From CBDCWQ01 sp965223435 (GTDB lineage Bacteria > Myxococcota > Kuafuiibacteriia > Kuafuiibacteriales > Kuafuiibacteriaceae): a stretch of 64,000 nt of DNA. Position numbers and translations under genes: made by a program. A model generated the notes under the pieces. The model saw only the letters and a list, made by a program, of their open reading frames with translations, searched no databases and had not been told where the DNA came from. Each line of letters begins with the position of its first letter. The stretch's first letter is position 1. Where the stretch lies: the NCBI GenBank assembly GCA_965223435.1, contig CBDCWQ010000022.1, positions 868,001 through 932,000 on the forward strand. Direction: 5' to 3'. Below are positions 27,434-36,154 of this stretch, piece by piece.

Positions 27434-27890
27434 GAAGGCTCCGATAGACGTCGAGTTGGCGAAGACGCACCCGCTCCAGTCTCTGGTGGACCGAGTAAAG
27501 CAAGCGCTTGACCACCTCGAAGCCGAGACTGGGGTCCTCTGACATCTTGTTTTTCAGACATGGCCCGTCGAAGGCGATGACCCGTACCAAAGTCTTCGCT
27601 CTTCCACTCAGGTACCACCGGTAGTCCACAAAAAGCGATGACCAACCCAAAATATCCCCTTCGAACACGGTTTCTACGGCTTCGGTCTTTCGCCCTGGAA
27701 CGTCACACTCAAGGGAGACCTCCCCCGACCGGATCAGGAGCAAGTCTTGAGGGGGGTTGCCTTCACGAAATAGGATTTCACCGGGCCTAAAACGAAGGTT
27801 TTGCGCGCACCCCACCATGAATCGGATGTGGTCGTCCGAAAGCCCCGTGAGGAATGGATGGGCCTGGAGCACAGGTTCAAGATCCTTCAT
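27426..27890 (-). CDS. Cyclic-nucleotide-binding domain protein
   Basis: 154 residues, one CAP_ED-type beta-barrel domain (about residues 12-125) and a helical tail. The phosphate-binding cassette reads GWSSLFVDYRWYLSGRAKT, close to the RAKT segment of CRP but without the usual GE pair. No helix-turn-helix follows, so it is not a DNA-binding CRP. It sits inside the hydrogenase operon, overlapping hydB (14 bases) and hydG (8 bases). It may be a regulatory subunit that senses a nucleotide; that is inference from position. Confidence 0.85.
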   Translation of the reverse strand: MKDLEPVLQAHPFLTGLSDDHIRFMVGCAQNLRFRPGEILFREGNPPQDLLLIRSGEVSLECDVPGRKTEAVETVFEGDILGWSSLFVDYRWYLSGRAKTLVRVIAFDGPCLKNKMSEDPSLGFEVVKRLLYSVHQRLERVRLRQLDVYRSLHE

Positions 27891-29064
27891 GCGTTCCTCC
27901 AGCGGGGCCAGCGCTCACGGGCTCAGCTCTGGCGGTCGAGCCACACGCGTCAACCCCAAGGACGAGCAGAGCGGCTTCCTCCGTGATGTCGATGCCCACC
28001 GGGCACCAGGTGATACAGCGGCCGCATCCCACGCAACCCGAAGTTCCAAATTGGTCGACCCAGGTCGACAATTTGTGGGTGATCCATTGCCGATAGCGGC
28101 TCTTCACAGAAGTGCGTACGCTTCCACCGTGCAGATAAGAGAAATCCAGGTTGAAACAGGAGTCCCAGCGCCGCACCCGTTCGCCTCTCGTGCCGGCGAG
28201 GTCGGTTTGGTCCAAGGTGGTGGTACAAAAACAGGTAGGGCAGACCATCGTGCAATTGGCACACGCCAAACAACGCTCACCGACCGCGTCGAAGCGGGGA
28301 TGGTTTGGCGTTTTTCGAATGTGCTGCGCCTTTTTCCTATCGACCGCGCGGGTCATTTTTCTCGTCGCTTGCAGCGCAACCCGTTCGGCCACATCCCTGT
28401 CTTTTTGGGTCGCGGGCCGATGATCCAGGACGGCCAGGCGCTGAGCACCCGCCTCGCTGCCTACTTCAACCAAAAAACGATGGGGCGAAAAGAGTTCGGT
28501 CAGAGCGAGGTCAAAAAAAGCCTTCGCCCGAGGCCCGGTCCCCATGGATGCACAAAAACACGTAGATGCGGGTACCCGGCAGTTCACAGCCACCACAAAG
28601 AGCGCCCGGCGGCGGGCACCGTACACGGCATCGCCGTGTTCACCGGAGGCCAGAACGCGGTCAAGGACCTGGATGGCCGCCAGATCACAGGCGCGTACTC
28701 CAAAAACGGCAAGCTTCGCGACCGATCGAGGCCCGTTGTCCAGCACCCGGAGGCGGTGGTGTTGTCGCTCCACGCGAAACAGGGATACCTCCGGCGGATA
28801 GAGAAGTTTTCGCCAGCTGTCGGGTCCCACCGCGTAGCTGAACAACGCATCGTCTCCGTGCTCAATGAGTCGATAGTGACCGGGCCCCTGGATATCCCCC
28901 TTTCCCCTTGGAAAGTCCTTGAGGCCTTCTACGGGTGCCGCAACGATGGCTCCAGCTCGCTCCACAGGGCCCCATGTTTCGTAGGTCTCCTTTTGGAGCC
29001 GAGCGATCAGGTCATCGATCGCACTCGGCTCGACAACGGCAAGAGTGTGCTTCTGGGCGTCCAA
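27877..29064 (-). CDS. hydB: Hydrogenase iron-sulfur subunit HydB
   Basis: 395-residue beta subunit of group 3b enzymes. Two ferredoxin-like motifs near the C-terminus are CLACANCTMVCPTCFCT and CVGCGRCITWCPVG. The middle region VFGVRACDLAAIQVLDRVL is typical of the family. It carries electrons between hydG and hydD. It is the first gene of the operon. The start is uncertain: the assigned codon at 29064 is TTG with no clear ribosome binding site, and no better ATG is in frame. Confidence 0.9.
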   Translation of the reverse strand: MDAQKHTLAVVEPSAIDDLIARLQKETYETWGPVERAGAIVAAPVEGLKDFPRGKGDIQGPGHYRLIEHGDDALFSYAVGPDSWRKLLYPPEVSLFRVERQHHRLRVLDNGPRSVAKLAVFGVRACDLAAIQVLDRVLASGEHGDAVYGARRRALFVVAVNCRVPASTCFCASMGTGPRAKAFFDLALTELFSPHRFLVEVGSEAGAQRLAVLDHRPATQKDRDVAERVALQATRKMTRAVDRKKAQHIRKTPNHPRFDAVGERCLACANCTMVCPTCFCTTTLDQTDLAGTRGERVRRWDSCFNLDFSYLHGGSVRTSVKSRYRQWITHKLSTWVDQFGTSGCVGCGRCITWCPVGIDITEEAALLVLGVDACGSTARAEPVSAGPAGGTHEGS

Positions 29065-29261
29065 GGCATCAGAATGGAAAGCACGTCTTGTGCCAATGTC
29101 TCAGACCCGCTTCGGACCTTCGGAAAAGAGAACACGCCTCACAACTCGGTTCTCGTGTATTCCCGGAGTTACCGACCGGCCACACTCGTCTACAATCCCG
29201 TTTCTAACGAGAAACCCGCCGGAAACCTCCGGCGCGCGATCTTGTCTCTTCTCGGAGCTCG
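29065..29261. promoter_or_regulatory. Divergent promoter region, hydrogenase operon and nfnAB
   Basis: 197 bases lie between the first genes of two divergent redox operons, which places both promoters here and suggests shared control. I found no clear FNR-like palindrome or sigma-54 box by eye. Confidence 0.4.
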
Positions 29262-30209
29262 ATGATTGCGGGCACATCGCTTGCAGGTACGTTCGCTGTG
29301 TATCGAATCGCCCACGCCCAATTCATCGCGCCGGCGATCAAACGTTTTGTCGTCGAAGCCCCCCGGGTGGCCAAAAAGTGGAGCCCCGGGCAATTCGTGA
29401 TCGTGCGGCTGCACGAACGAGGCGAGCGCATTCCCCTCACTGTGGTTGAAGTCAACGACCCCTGTCTGACCCTCATTGTACAGACCGTCGGAAAGACCAC
29501 GGAGGTCATGAACCGGCTGGGCGGCGGCGATTCCATACTCAACCTCGTAGGGCCACTCGGAAAGCCATCCCGGATCAAACACTATGGCACCTCGGTCGTA
29601 GTCAGCGGCGGCGTTGGGGCGGCCATTGCCTATCCGGTCGCCAAAGCGCTCAAGAACGCCGGCAACCAGGTTGTTTCGGTCTTGGGCGCAGCGACCCAGC
29701 GCCGCTTGATCCTGGGAGAATCGTTTCAGAGCATAAGCGACCAGCTCGTGATCGTAACGGACGACGGGACCGAAGGAAAAGCCGGGATGGTCACCCGCCC
29801 GCTTGCCTCCATCGTTGCGAAGGGAGCCAACTACGTGTTCGCCGCAGGTCCTATCCCTATGATGTCAAAAGTCGCTGCAATGACCAAACCATACGGAATC
29901 AAAACGGTCGCGAGTCTCAACGCAATGATGGTGGACGGCACCGGCATGTGTGGAGGCTGCCGTGTTCTGGTGAATGGCACCAACCGTTTCGCCTGCGTGG
30001 ATGGACCAGAATTCGATGCCCATCAGGTCGACTTCACGGTATTGGCGAATCGCAATCGAATGTATGAAAAAGAGGAACGGCAAGCATGGGCTGAGTACCG
30101 TAAAGATTCGGGAAGAGAGCCACTCTTGTACAACAATGCCTGCGCCCTCGAGGCGAAACATCCAATGGTTGGTCCTCTGCGCTCATCGGAGGCCCCTGAT
30201 GAGCGCTAA
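29262..30209 (+). CDS. nfnA: NfnA / sulfide dehydrogenase beta subunit
   Basis: 315-residue FAD and [2Fe-2S] protein of the ferredoxin:NADP oxidoreductase type. FAD domain with SPGQFVIVRLHERGERIPLT, nucleotide domain VVVSGGVGAAIAYPVAKAL, and iron-sulfur motif GMCGGCRVLVNGTNRFACVDGPEFD. In NfnAB this subunit handles NAD(H). It overlaps the next gene by 11 bases. The alternative name SudB reflects the same family; the neighbouring PFOR favours the ferredoxin-linked role. Confidence 0.88.
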   Translation: MIAGTSLAGTFAVYRIAHAQFIAPAIKRFVVEAPRVAKKWSPGQFVIVRLHERGERIPLTVVEVNDPCLTLIVQTVGKTTEVMNRLGGGDSILNLVGPLGKPSRIKHYGTSVVVSGGVGAAIAYPVAKALKNAGNQVVSVLGAATQRRLILGESFQSISDQLVIVTDDGTEGKAGMVTRPLASIVAKGANYVFAAGPIPMMSKVAAMTKPYGIKTVASLNAMMVDGTGMCGGCRVLVNGTNRFACVDGPEFDAHQVDFTVLANRNRMYEKEERQAWAEYRKDSGREPLLYNNACALEAKHPMVGPLRSSEAPDER

Positions 30210-31623
30210 GATACCAGCCAAAGACCGCATGAAGGTATCACGACAAAGGATGCCCACGGCCAAAAAAGAGACGCGCTGTGCTTCCTTCGAAGAGGTCAAT
30301 TTGGGTTTTGACGTCGCCTTGGCCAAAGAAGAGGCGTTTCGATGTCTACGATGTAGTCACTCGGCTTGCACCCAAGGATGCCCGGTAGGCGTTAAGGTGA
30401 AGGACTTTGTCGAACTGATCGAGCGAGGCCACTATTTGGACGCGTACCGCAAGATCCGCGAGGACAACGTCCTTCCGTCGATCACTGCCCGGGTGTGCCC
30501 ACAAGAAACACAGTGCGAGGGCGCTTGCATCTTGGGCAAGAAGTTTTCTCCCCTGGCCATCGGTCACTTGGAGCGATTTGTGTCAGACTATGCAGTTGCC
30601 CACAAAGACCCCACGTTTTTCGAAACCGCAGCACCGACCCAAAAGCGAGTGGCCATTGTGGGCAGTGGTCCAGCAGGCCTCGCAGCCGCAGGAGACCTAA
30701 CAAAGCTCGGCCATACCGCGATCGTTTTTGAGGCCCTTCATGAAATCGGCGGTGTTTTGACCTACGGCATTCCGTCCTTCCGATTGCCCAAGGATGTCGT
30801 TGCACGCGAGGTCGACAACCTAAGACGAATGGGCGTCCAGTTCGAAACCGACGTGGTCGTGGGAAAAACCGTCAGCATCGACGACCTTCTAGAACGTGAG
30901 GGCTGTGACGCTGTGTTCATCGCCACCGGCGCAGGATTGCCGCGCTTTTTGGGCATACCGGGTGAGCACCTGATGGGCGTCTGTTCGGCCAACGAATTCC
31001 TGACGCGCGTCAATCTGATGAAGGCGCATCTGTTTCCTGAATATGATCAACCGGTTCAGGAATGCTATCAAAAAGAGGTTGCAGTGATTGGAGGCGGGAA
31101 CACTGCGGTGGACGCCGCCCGAACCGCCGTTCGGCTCGGAGCGCAAACAGTGCATTTGGTTTACCGCCGGAGCCAGCACGAACTTCCCGCTCGACGAGAA
31201 GAAGTTCAGCACGCCAAAGAAGAGGGCGTTTCGCTTCGAACCTTGGCCTCACCGACAGCCTTTTTGGGCGATAACAAAGGATGGCTGAGGGCGATGCGCG
31301 TCCAAAGCATGAAGCTCGGGGAGCCAGATGCGTCTGGACGTGCGCGTCCCGTTCCCGTTCAGGACGGAGAAACAGAAACATCCGTCGATATGGCTGTGAT
31401 CGCAATCGGAACCCACGTGAACCCGATCATTCAGTCAAGTACACAGGACTTGGCGATAAACCCTCGTGGGCACATCACGGCCGACGAGACCACGCTTCAG
31501 ACCTCAAAGGCAGGCGTTTTTGCGGGTGGCGACGTCGTCACCGGCACCGCGACCGTCATTCAAGCGATGGCCCAAGGGCGCCGCGCCGCGCAGGGGATAC
31601 ATGCGTACCTGACAAAGACTTAA
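30199..31623 (+). CDS. nfnB: NfnB / GltD-like NADPH-dependent subunit
   Basis: 474-residue flavoprotein of the glutamate-synthase small-subunit type. N-terminal cysteine motifs CLRCSHSACTQGCPVG and CPQETQCEGACILG bind [4Fe-4S] clusters. VAIVGSGPAGLAAAGDLTKLGH binds FAD and VIGGGNTAVDAARTAVRLGA binds NADPH. Paired with NfnA it forms the transhydrogenase that couples NADH and reduced ferredoxin oxidation to NADP+ reduction. No GltB partner is fused or in the same operon, although a GltB-like protein is encoded convergently just after it. Start ATG 30199 is chosen over upstream codons that lie within nfnA. Confidence 0.88.
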   Translation: MSAKIPAKDRMKVSRQRMPTAKKETRCASFEEVNLGFDVALAKEEAFRCLRCSHSACTQGCPVGVKVKDFVELIERGHYLDAYRKIREDNVLPSITARVCPQETQCEGACILGKKFSPLAIGHLERFVSDYAVAHKDPTFFETAAPTQKRVAIVGSGPAGLAAAGDLTKLGHTAIVFEALHEIGGVLTYGIPSFRLPKDVVAREVDNLRRMGVQFETDVVVGKTVSIDDLLEREGCDAVFIATGAGLPRFLGIPGEHLMGVCSANEFLTRVNLMKAHLFPEYDQPVQECYQKEVAVIGGGNTAVDAARTAVRLGAQTVHLVYRRSQHELPARREEVQHAKEEGVSLRTLASPTAFLGDNKGWLRAMRVQSMKLGEPDASGRARPVPVQDGETETSVDMAVIAIGTHVNPIIQSSTQDLAINPRGHITADETTLQTSKAGVFAGGDVVTGTATVIQAMAQGRRAAQGIHAYLTKT

Positions 31624-31666
31624 GCGGTGGTCCCCAACTCGAGCACCGAATTGCTGCTCGGTCACG

Positions 31667-33199
31667 TTAAGAAGTAGCTCGCGACGAAGGCTCTTGAGCA
31701 CGCATGAGATCCTCAAAATCGCTTGTTGTCGCAAGAGGCAGACCCCAACCAGGCTCGTAGCCAAACACCTCGGCGGCGGGTTGAGAAGCATAGCGATCGT
31801 TGAGAATTTCGATATGGTCTAAGGACACCAGGGCGGGGTGCGCCACGCCGCAAGCACGGCTCAATCGAACCAGTTCCTTTCGAAGCGTGACAATGTAGTT
31901 TGCGAGGCGCGCGGCCTTGGAATGGGGGTCGAGCCCTCGCATGAGCCAGCGGTTTTGGGTCGCCACGCCGGTAGGGCAGTGTCCGGTGTGGCACCGCTGG
32001 GCCTGGATGCACCCGATGGCCATCATCGCTTCGCGGCCCACTTTGATGAGATCGCATCCAAGAGCCATCGCAAACAGAGAACTTTCGGGAAACCCAAGCC
32101 TACCGGACCCGATGAAGACGACGTTGTCAGCCATGCCCGCGCGCGCGAACTCACGGTACACGCGACTGAAGGCCACCTTGAACGGCAACGCAACGTGGTC
32201 AGCAAAAACCAAAGGGGCTGCGCCCGTTCCACCCTCTCCTCCATCGATGGTGATAAAATCAACGCCTCGGTCTTCGTTGGCCATCAGTTCAGCCAAAGTG
32301 CGCCAAAACTCAATTTCGCCCACGGCTGATTTGATGCCAACGGGAAGCCCGGTCGCTTCTGCCAAACGTTCGACAAAGTCCAAGAGCTCGTCCGCGTCTT
32401 TGAAGGTGTCATGATAGGAGGGACTGATGCAGTCTTGGGCGACCGGGATACCGCGAATGGCGGCGATCTCAGGCGTCACTTTCGCGGCCGGCAAAACGCC
32501 ACCAAGTCCAGGTTTGGCTCCCTGGCTGAGCTTGATCTCGATAGCCCGCACCGGATGTGCATCGACCACCTCGACCAAACGCTGGAGATCAAAGCCTCCG
32601 GACGCATCGCGACAGCCAAAGTAGCCGGTACCCAGCTGCCAAACCAGATCCCCCCCGTGCTGGTGGTGCGCCGAAATACCGCCTTCCCCAGTATTGTGAA
32701 GGCACTCTGCGAGGGCGCAGCCTCGATTGAGCGCCTCGACCGCGGGAGCACTCAAAGAACCATAGCTCATCGCCGACACGTTCACGACTGAAGCGGGGCG
32801 CGAGGCCCGTGACCGACCACGTGCCGCGCCCAATACTTTGGCGCATGGCACCCGATACGGCATAGACGGCGGAGGCTCGCGCGAGGCAAAGGCCGCCTGT
32901 TTAATGATCAGATAGTTGGATGCGGTCTCGAGCTCGTTGTCGGTTCCGAAGCCGAAGTAGTTATTCTCCCCCTTGGCCGACGCGTAGATCCAACGTCGCT
33001 GGTCGCGCGCGAAGGGGCGCTCCTCATCGTTACTGGTGACAATGTATTGCCGAAGCTCGGGACCTATCGCCTCGAAGATATACCGAAGATGCCCGATCAC
33101 CGGATAGTTTCGTAAAATGGCATGCTTCTTTTGGAGAAGATCATAAAGAACAACCGCAACCAACAAAGCACCAAGACCACCGAGAATCCATATACCCAT
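31667..33199 (-). CDS. Membrane-anchored GltB-like FMN protein
   Basis: 510 residues. One N-terminal membrane helix (residues about 3-22, WILGGLGALLVAVVLYDLL) is followed by QKKHAILRNYPVIGHLRY and a glutamate-synthase central barrel that binds FMN. Typical parts are AMSYGSLSAPAVEALNRG, IEIKLSQGAKPGLGG and ITIDGGEGGTGAAP. The end carries Cys residues of the 3Fe-4S type (CIQAQRCHTGHCPTGVATQ). The amidotransferase domain of true GltB is missing, so it cannot use glutamine directly; physiological substrate unknown. A GTG at 33253 could add 18 residues; the ATG at 33199 matches the family start better. Confidence 0.85.
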   Translation of the reverse strand: MGIWILGGLGALLVAVVLYDLLQKKHAILRNYPVIGHLRYIFEAIGPELRQYIVTSNDEERPFARDQRRWIYASAKGENNYFGFGTDNELETASNYLIIKQAAFASREPPPSMPYRVPCAKVLGAARGRSRASRPASVVNVSAMSYGSLSAPAVEALNRGCALAECLHNTGEGGISAHHQHGGDLVWQLGTGYFGCRDASGGFDLQRLVEVVDAHPVRAIEIKLSQGAKPGLGGVLPAAKVTPEIAAIRGIPVAQDCISPSYHDTFKDADELLDFVERLAEATGLPVGIKSAVGEIEFWRTLAELMANEDRGVDFITIDGGEGGTGAAPLVFADHVALPFKVAFSRVYREFARAGMADNVVFIGSGRLGFPESSLFAMALGCDLIKVGREAMMAIGCIQAQRCHTGHCPTGVATQNRWLMRGLDPHSKAARLANYIVTLRKELVRLSRACGVAHPALVSLDHIEILNDRYASQPAAEVFGYEPGWGLPLATTSDFEDLMRAQEPSSRATS

Positions 33200-33302
33200 C
33201 ACCGCACGGACTCTATCCCAGAACACAACCCGACCGTAGACTTTTGTCACCAAACTCGACCCTGAGGGATAGTCATGTGGGCCCCTAAGCCCACCTATGG
33301 GG

Positions 33303-34997
33303 TTAGCGTCGTTTGACGAACCAGCGAAGCAGACTGACCTTCTTCAACCGAGGACGCAAAAAAACGTACATCCCCACCCAAAACGAAACCACCGCGCCGG
33401 CCGTCGCTCCAAAGACACCCACCACCGGCACCCCAAAAACATGCCAGTCGACCTGCGCCAAGCCGATAAAAGAGCCGATTATAAACGCACCACCCACGAT
33501 GGCGCCCGCAACAGTCGCGGCGGCCATCAACACCGAAGTATTAAGACGCTCGACATGACGGCCTTCGACCGTAACCGTAAAGTTACCCGAAGACAGATCC
33601 GACAGAATTTGTGAGAGCTGAATCGGCAGATCTTGCGACATGCCTTGAAACTGAAGCATCGCTTTATAGAGGCCGCCCTCAAGATTCTCAGGCGCCGCCC
33701 GATCCATAAGAAGCGACTCGCAGTAAGGACGAGCCACTTTTGCCACATCCATGCCAGGATGAAATTCTCGGACCATGCCCTCGATGGTCGAACCGGCGCG
33801 CGCCAGCATCGTGTACTCCGGCGGGACCCGAATGCCATGTTTCATCGCCAAGCTCAAAAGCTCTTGGGTCAGAACCATCGAATCGACGTCTTGGATACTT
33901 CGGTCAAGATAGGTCTGGAACACACGGTTGGTATCGTCTCTCACTTCTGAGAGCTGCATGCGCTCATCAGAACGGCCCAAGCGATAAAGCGTGCGGGCGA
34001 TGGTGTCGGCATCTCTCACTGCAATGGCCAATGCCAAAACGACCAGCGTCTCTTGCATCTGAGGCGTCAGGCGTCCCAAGAGACCCACGTCAAGAATGCC
34101 GTACCGTCCGTCCTTCAAATAAAGCAGATTTCCCGGATGAGGATCGGCGTGAAACACACCGTCGATAAAGACTTCGTCGAAGGCCTCTTTGACCATCCGT
34201 TCTGCGACCGCTTTTCGATCGGCGGAATCAGGCAAGCGAGAAAAAGGCACCCCATCGAGAAACGACATCGTCAACACCGTTTTGCAAGAAAGCTCTGGAT
34301 AGACCGTGGGAATGACGATGTCGGTTCGAGGCTCATGAAGTCGTTTGAATTCTCGCAAGTTTGCAGCTTCGTTTTGGAAGTTGAGTTCTTCAGAAAGCGC
34401 GCGGTCAAACTCTCGCACGATGCCTACAGGCTCCGCTAAACGAGACTCCTCAATCACTGCATTCAAAAAACGGGCGACCCGATACAGAATGTCGATGTCG
34501 GCGCTCACTTCTTCGTCAATGCCAGGCCTTTGAACTTTGAGGACAACCTCATCACCCTTTGCAGTCACACCCCGATGGACTTGGGCGATGGAAGCTGTTG
34601 CCAAAGGCGTCTCCTCGATCCGCCTAAAAAGCGTGTTCGGGTCTTGGCCCAGACCGAAACGAACCGCGCGTAGAATGTCTGAGAACGGAAGAGGCTCACA
34701 GTGGTCTTGAAGCTCCTTCAGCTCTTCCACGTAGTCCTGAGCAACCAAGTCTGGCCTCGATGAGAGAAGCTGCCCAAATTTGATGAAGGTGGGGCCCAGC
34801 TCTTGAAGCATCGCCCGAAAACGACGCGGGCCGCGAGAAGCCGGACCGGCGCGGATACCGGAGCTGGAGAAATCTGCATCGGCTGCGTCTGGCTGAAACT
34901 CAGGAGACTTTTTTACAAAACCATCATAACCGTACTTCCCAATAATTCGGGTGATGCGGCGAAGCCGCTGGAGGTCTTTGGCTGCTGCCTTGAGCAC
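33303..34997 (-). CDS. UbiB/ABC1-family atypical kinase
   Basis: 564 residues. The hallmark KxGQ motif is FIKFGQLLSSRPD near residue 75. The Ala-rich nucleotide loop is ATASIAQVHRG, and the catalytic segments are EELNFQNEAAN, HADPHPGNLLYL and GILDVGLLGRL. Two membrane helices near the C-terminus (about residues 505-550) anchor it. Family members support quinone biosynthesis or export. It begins with GTG and follows the two ArsA-like genes with a 20-base gap, so the three probably form one transcript. Confidence 0.88.
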   Translation of the reverse strand: MLKAAAKDLQRLRRITRIIGKYGYDGFVKKSPEFQPDAADADFSSSGIRAGPASRGPRRFRAMLQELGPTFIKFGQLLSSRPDLVAQDYVEELKELQDHCEPLPFSDILRAVRFGLGQDPNTLFRRIEETPLATASIAQVHRGVTAKGDEVVLKVQRPGIDEEVSADIDILYRVARFLNAVIEESRLAEPVGIVREFDRALSEELNFQNEAANLREFKRLHEPRTDIVIPTVYPELSCKTVLTMSFLDGVPFSRLPDSADRKAVAERMVKEAFDEVFIDGVFHADPHPGNLLYLKDGRYGILDVGLLGRLTPQMQETLVVLALAIAVRDADTIARTLYRLGRSDERMQLSEVRDDTNRVFQTYLDRSIQDVDSMVLTQELLSLAMKHGIRVPPEYTMLARAGSTIEGMVREFHPGMDVAKVARPYCESLLMDRAAPENLEGGLYKAMLQFQGMSQDLPIQLSQILSDLSSGNFTVTVEGRHVERLNTSVLMAAATVAGAIVGGAFIIGSFIGLAQVDWHVFGVPVVGVFGATAGAVVSFWVGMYVFLRPRLKKVSLLRWFVKRR

Positions 34998-35017
34998 GAA
35001 TTACTTCCCCGTCTTGA

Positions 35018-36154
35018 TCATCTAGAACTCAGAATATGGTTGCTTAGGATGTTCAGTGCCGGCAAATCTTCAACCGCTATGTCGAGGTAAGGCAGCGCTA
35101 CAGCCCCTCCTCCTCCGTCTTTTTGGCCCTCCGAATCCAATTGCTCAAGCAGGACTCGATCTTTGAGTACTCTCTTTTCTTCGTGATCCGCCAAAGGAAC
35201 AAGCTTGTCGAGCGCGCCGACCAAAGCCGCTTGTCCGTTGTCCCCTATCGCTGTGCGCCGAGAAAGAGGGTGCTCAAAATCCTGTTTCGACGCGTAGCTT
35301 CGGTTGAGAATGAACCCTTGAGAAACAAGCCCGAGGTCCTGGATGCGCCCCTTGAAAAAGAGCGCCTCATCCAAAGCCGCCTCGTCCGGGCTGGTGATCA
35401 CCACAAAAGCAGCATGCTCAGAAGACAGCAATTGCCGGACACCTTTGGCGTGAATGCGCATCTTGGAAAATAGTTTGCCAAACGCGCTCAAGAAACTCTG
35501 GAGCTCACCCACAAAGCTTTCGCCAAAGGTCTTGGCCATCGCGGTCGAAACCACCCGGGACGCGGCACGAACCAGGGGGTTCAACCTGCGCTTTGCGCCG
35601 GGGACAAAAATGGAAAGTGTACGCTCGTCAAGGAAACGCGCCAGACGCCTGGGCGAATCGAGAAAATCGAGGGCATTTCGGGAAGGGGGGGTGTCCAACA
35701 CGATCAGGTCGTAGCGGCCCTCTTCATTGAAAGAATAGAGTGCTTCGGCAGCCGTGTACTCCTGCAGGCCTACAATAAGCTCCGAGAGCGCCTGATAAAG
35801 GCGCGTCGAACGAATCTTTCGAGCATCTTCGGCCGACGGCGCAAATCGGTCGACCACCCCCTCAAGCACCACCGAGGGGTCCAGCATCCAGGCGTGGATT
35901 TCGCCCCCCGACTTGCACTCGACATCTGCGGCATTCAACAGATCGTCTGCGATCCGAACCGGTTCTTTGCCGGTGGGTGGAATGCCGAGGGCCTGAGCAA
36001 GGCGCTTCGCGGGGTCTATGGTCAGAACAAGCGCTCTTCGGCCTTCACGTGCGGCCGAAAGAGCCAGGGCCGCAGACGTCGTGGTCTTTCCCACCCCACC
36101 CGCGCCGCAGCACACGATGATGTTCCGCTCAAGCGCAAGACGACTCAACTTCAC
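35018..36154 (-). CDS. ArsA/GET3-like ATPase, first copy
   Basis: 378-residue P-loop ATPase of the anion-pump/GET3 class. Deviant Walker A is CGAGGVGKTTTSAALA (residues about 15-30). LTIDPAKRLAQALG follows, and IVLDTPPSRNALDFL is the Walker B/switch II part. It overlaps the second copy by ATGA (36151-36154), so the pair is probably a heterodimer or pseudo-dimer. No ArsB pump or ars regulator lies nearby, so arsenite export is unlikely; tandem ArsA-like pairs occur in other myxobacteria with unknown job. Confidence 0.85.
   Translation of the reverse strand: MKLSRLALERNIIVCCGAGGVGKTTTSAALALSAAREGRRALVLTIDPAKRLAQALGIPPTGKEPVRIADDLLNAADVECKSGGEIHAWMLDPSVVLEGVVDRFAPSAEDARKIRSTRLYQALSELIVGLQEYTAAEALYSFNEEGRYDLIVLDTPPSRNALDFLDSPRRLARFLDERTLSIFVPGAKRRLNPLVRAASRVVSTAMAKTFGESFVGELQSFLSAFGKLFSKMRIHAKGVRQLLSSEHAAFVVITSPDEAALDEALFFKGRIQDLGLVSQGFILNRSYASKQDFEHPLSRRTAIGDNGQAALVGALDKLVPLADHEEKRVLKDRVLLEQLDSEGQKDGGGGAVALPYLDIAVEDLPALNILSNHILSSR

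Noticed and set aside
27757..29265. A 502-codon plus-strand open frame
   Set aside because: It lies wholly antisense to hydB and the cyclic-nucleotide gene, which have clear domains and coupling. Its translation has no domain and reflects high GC.
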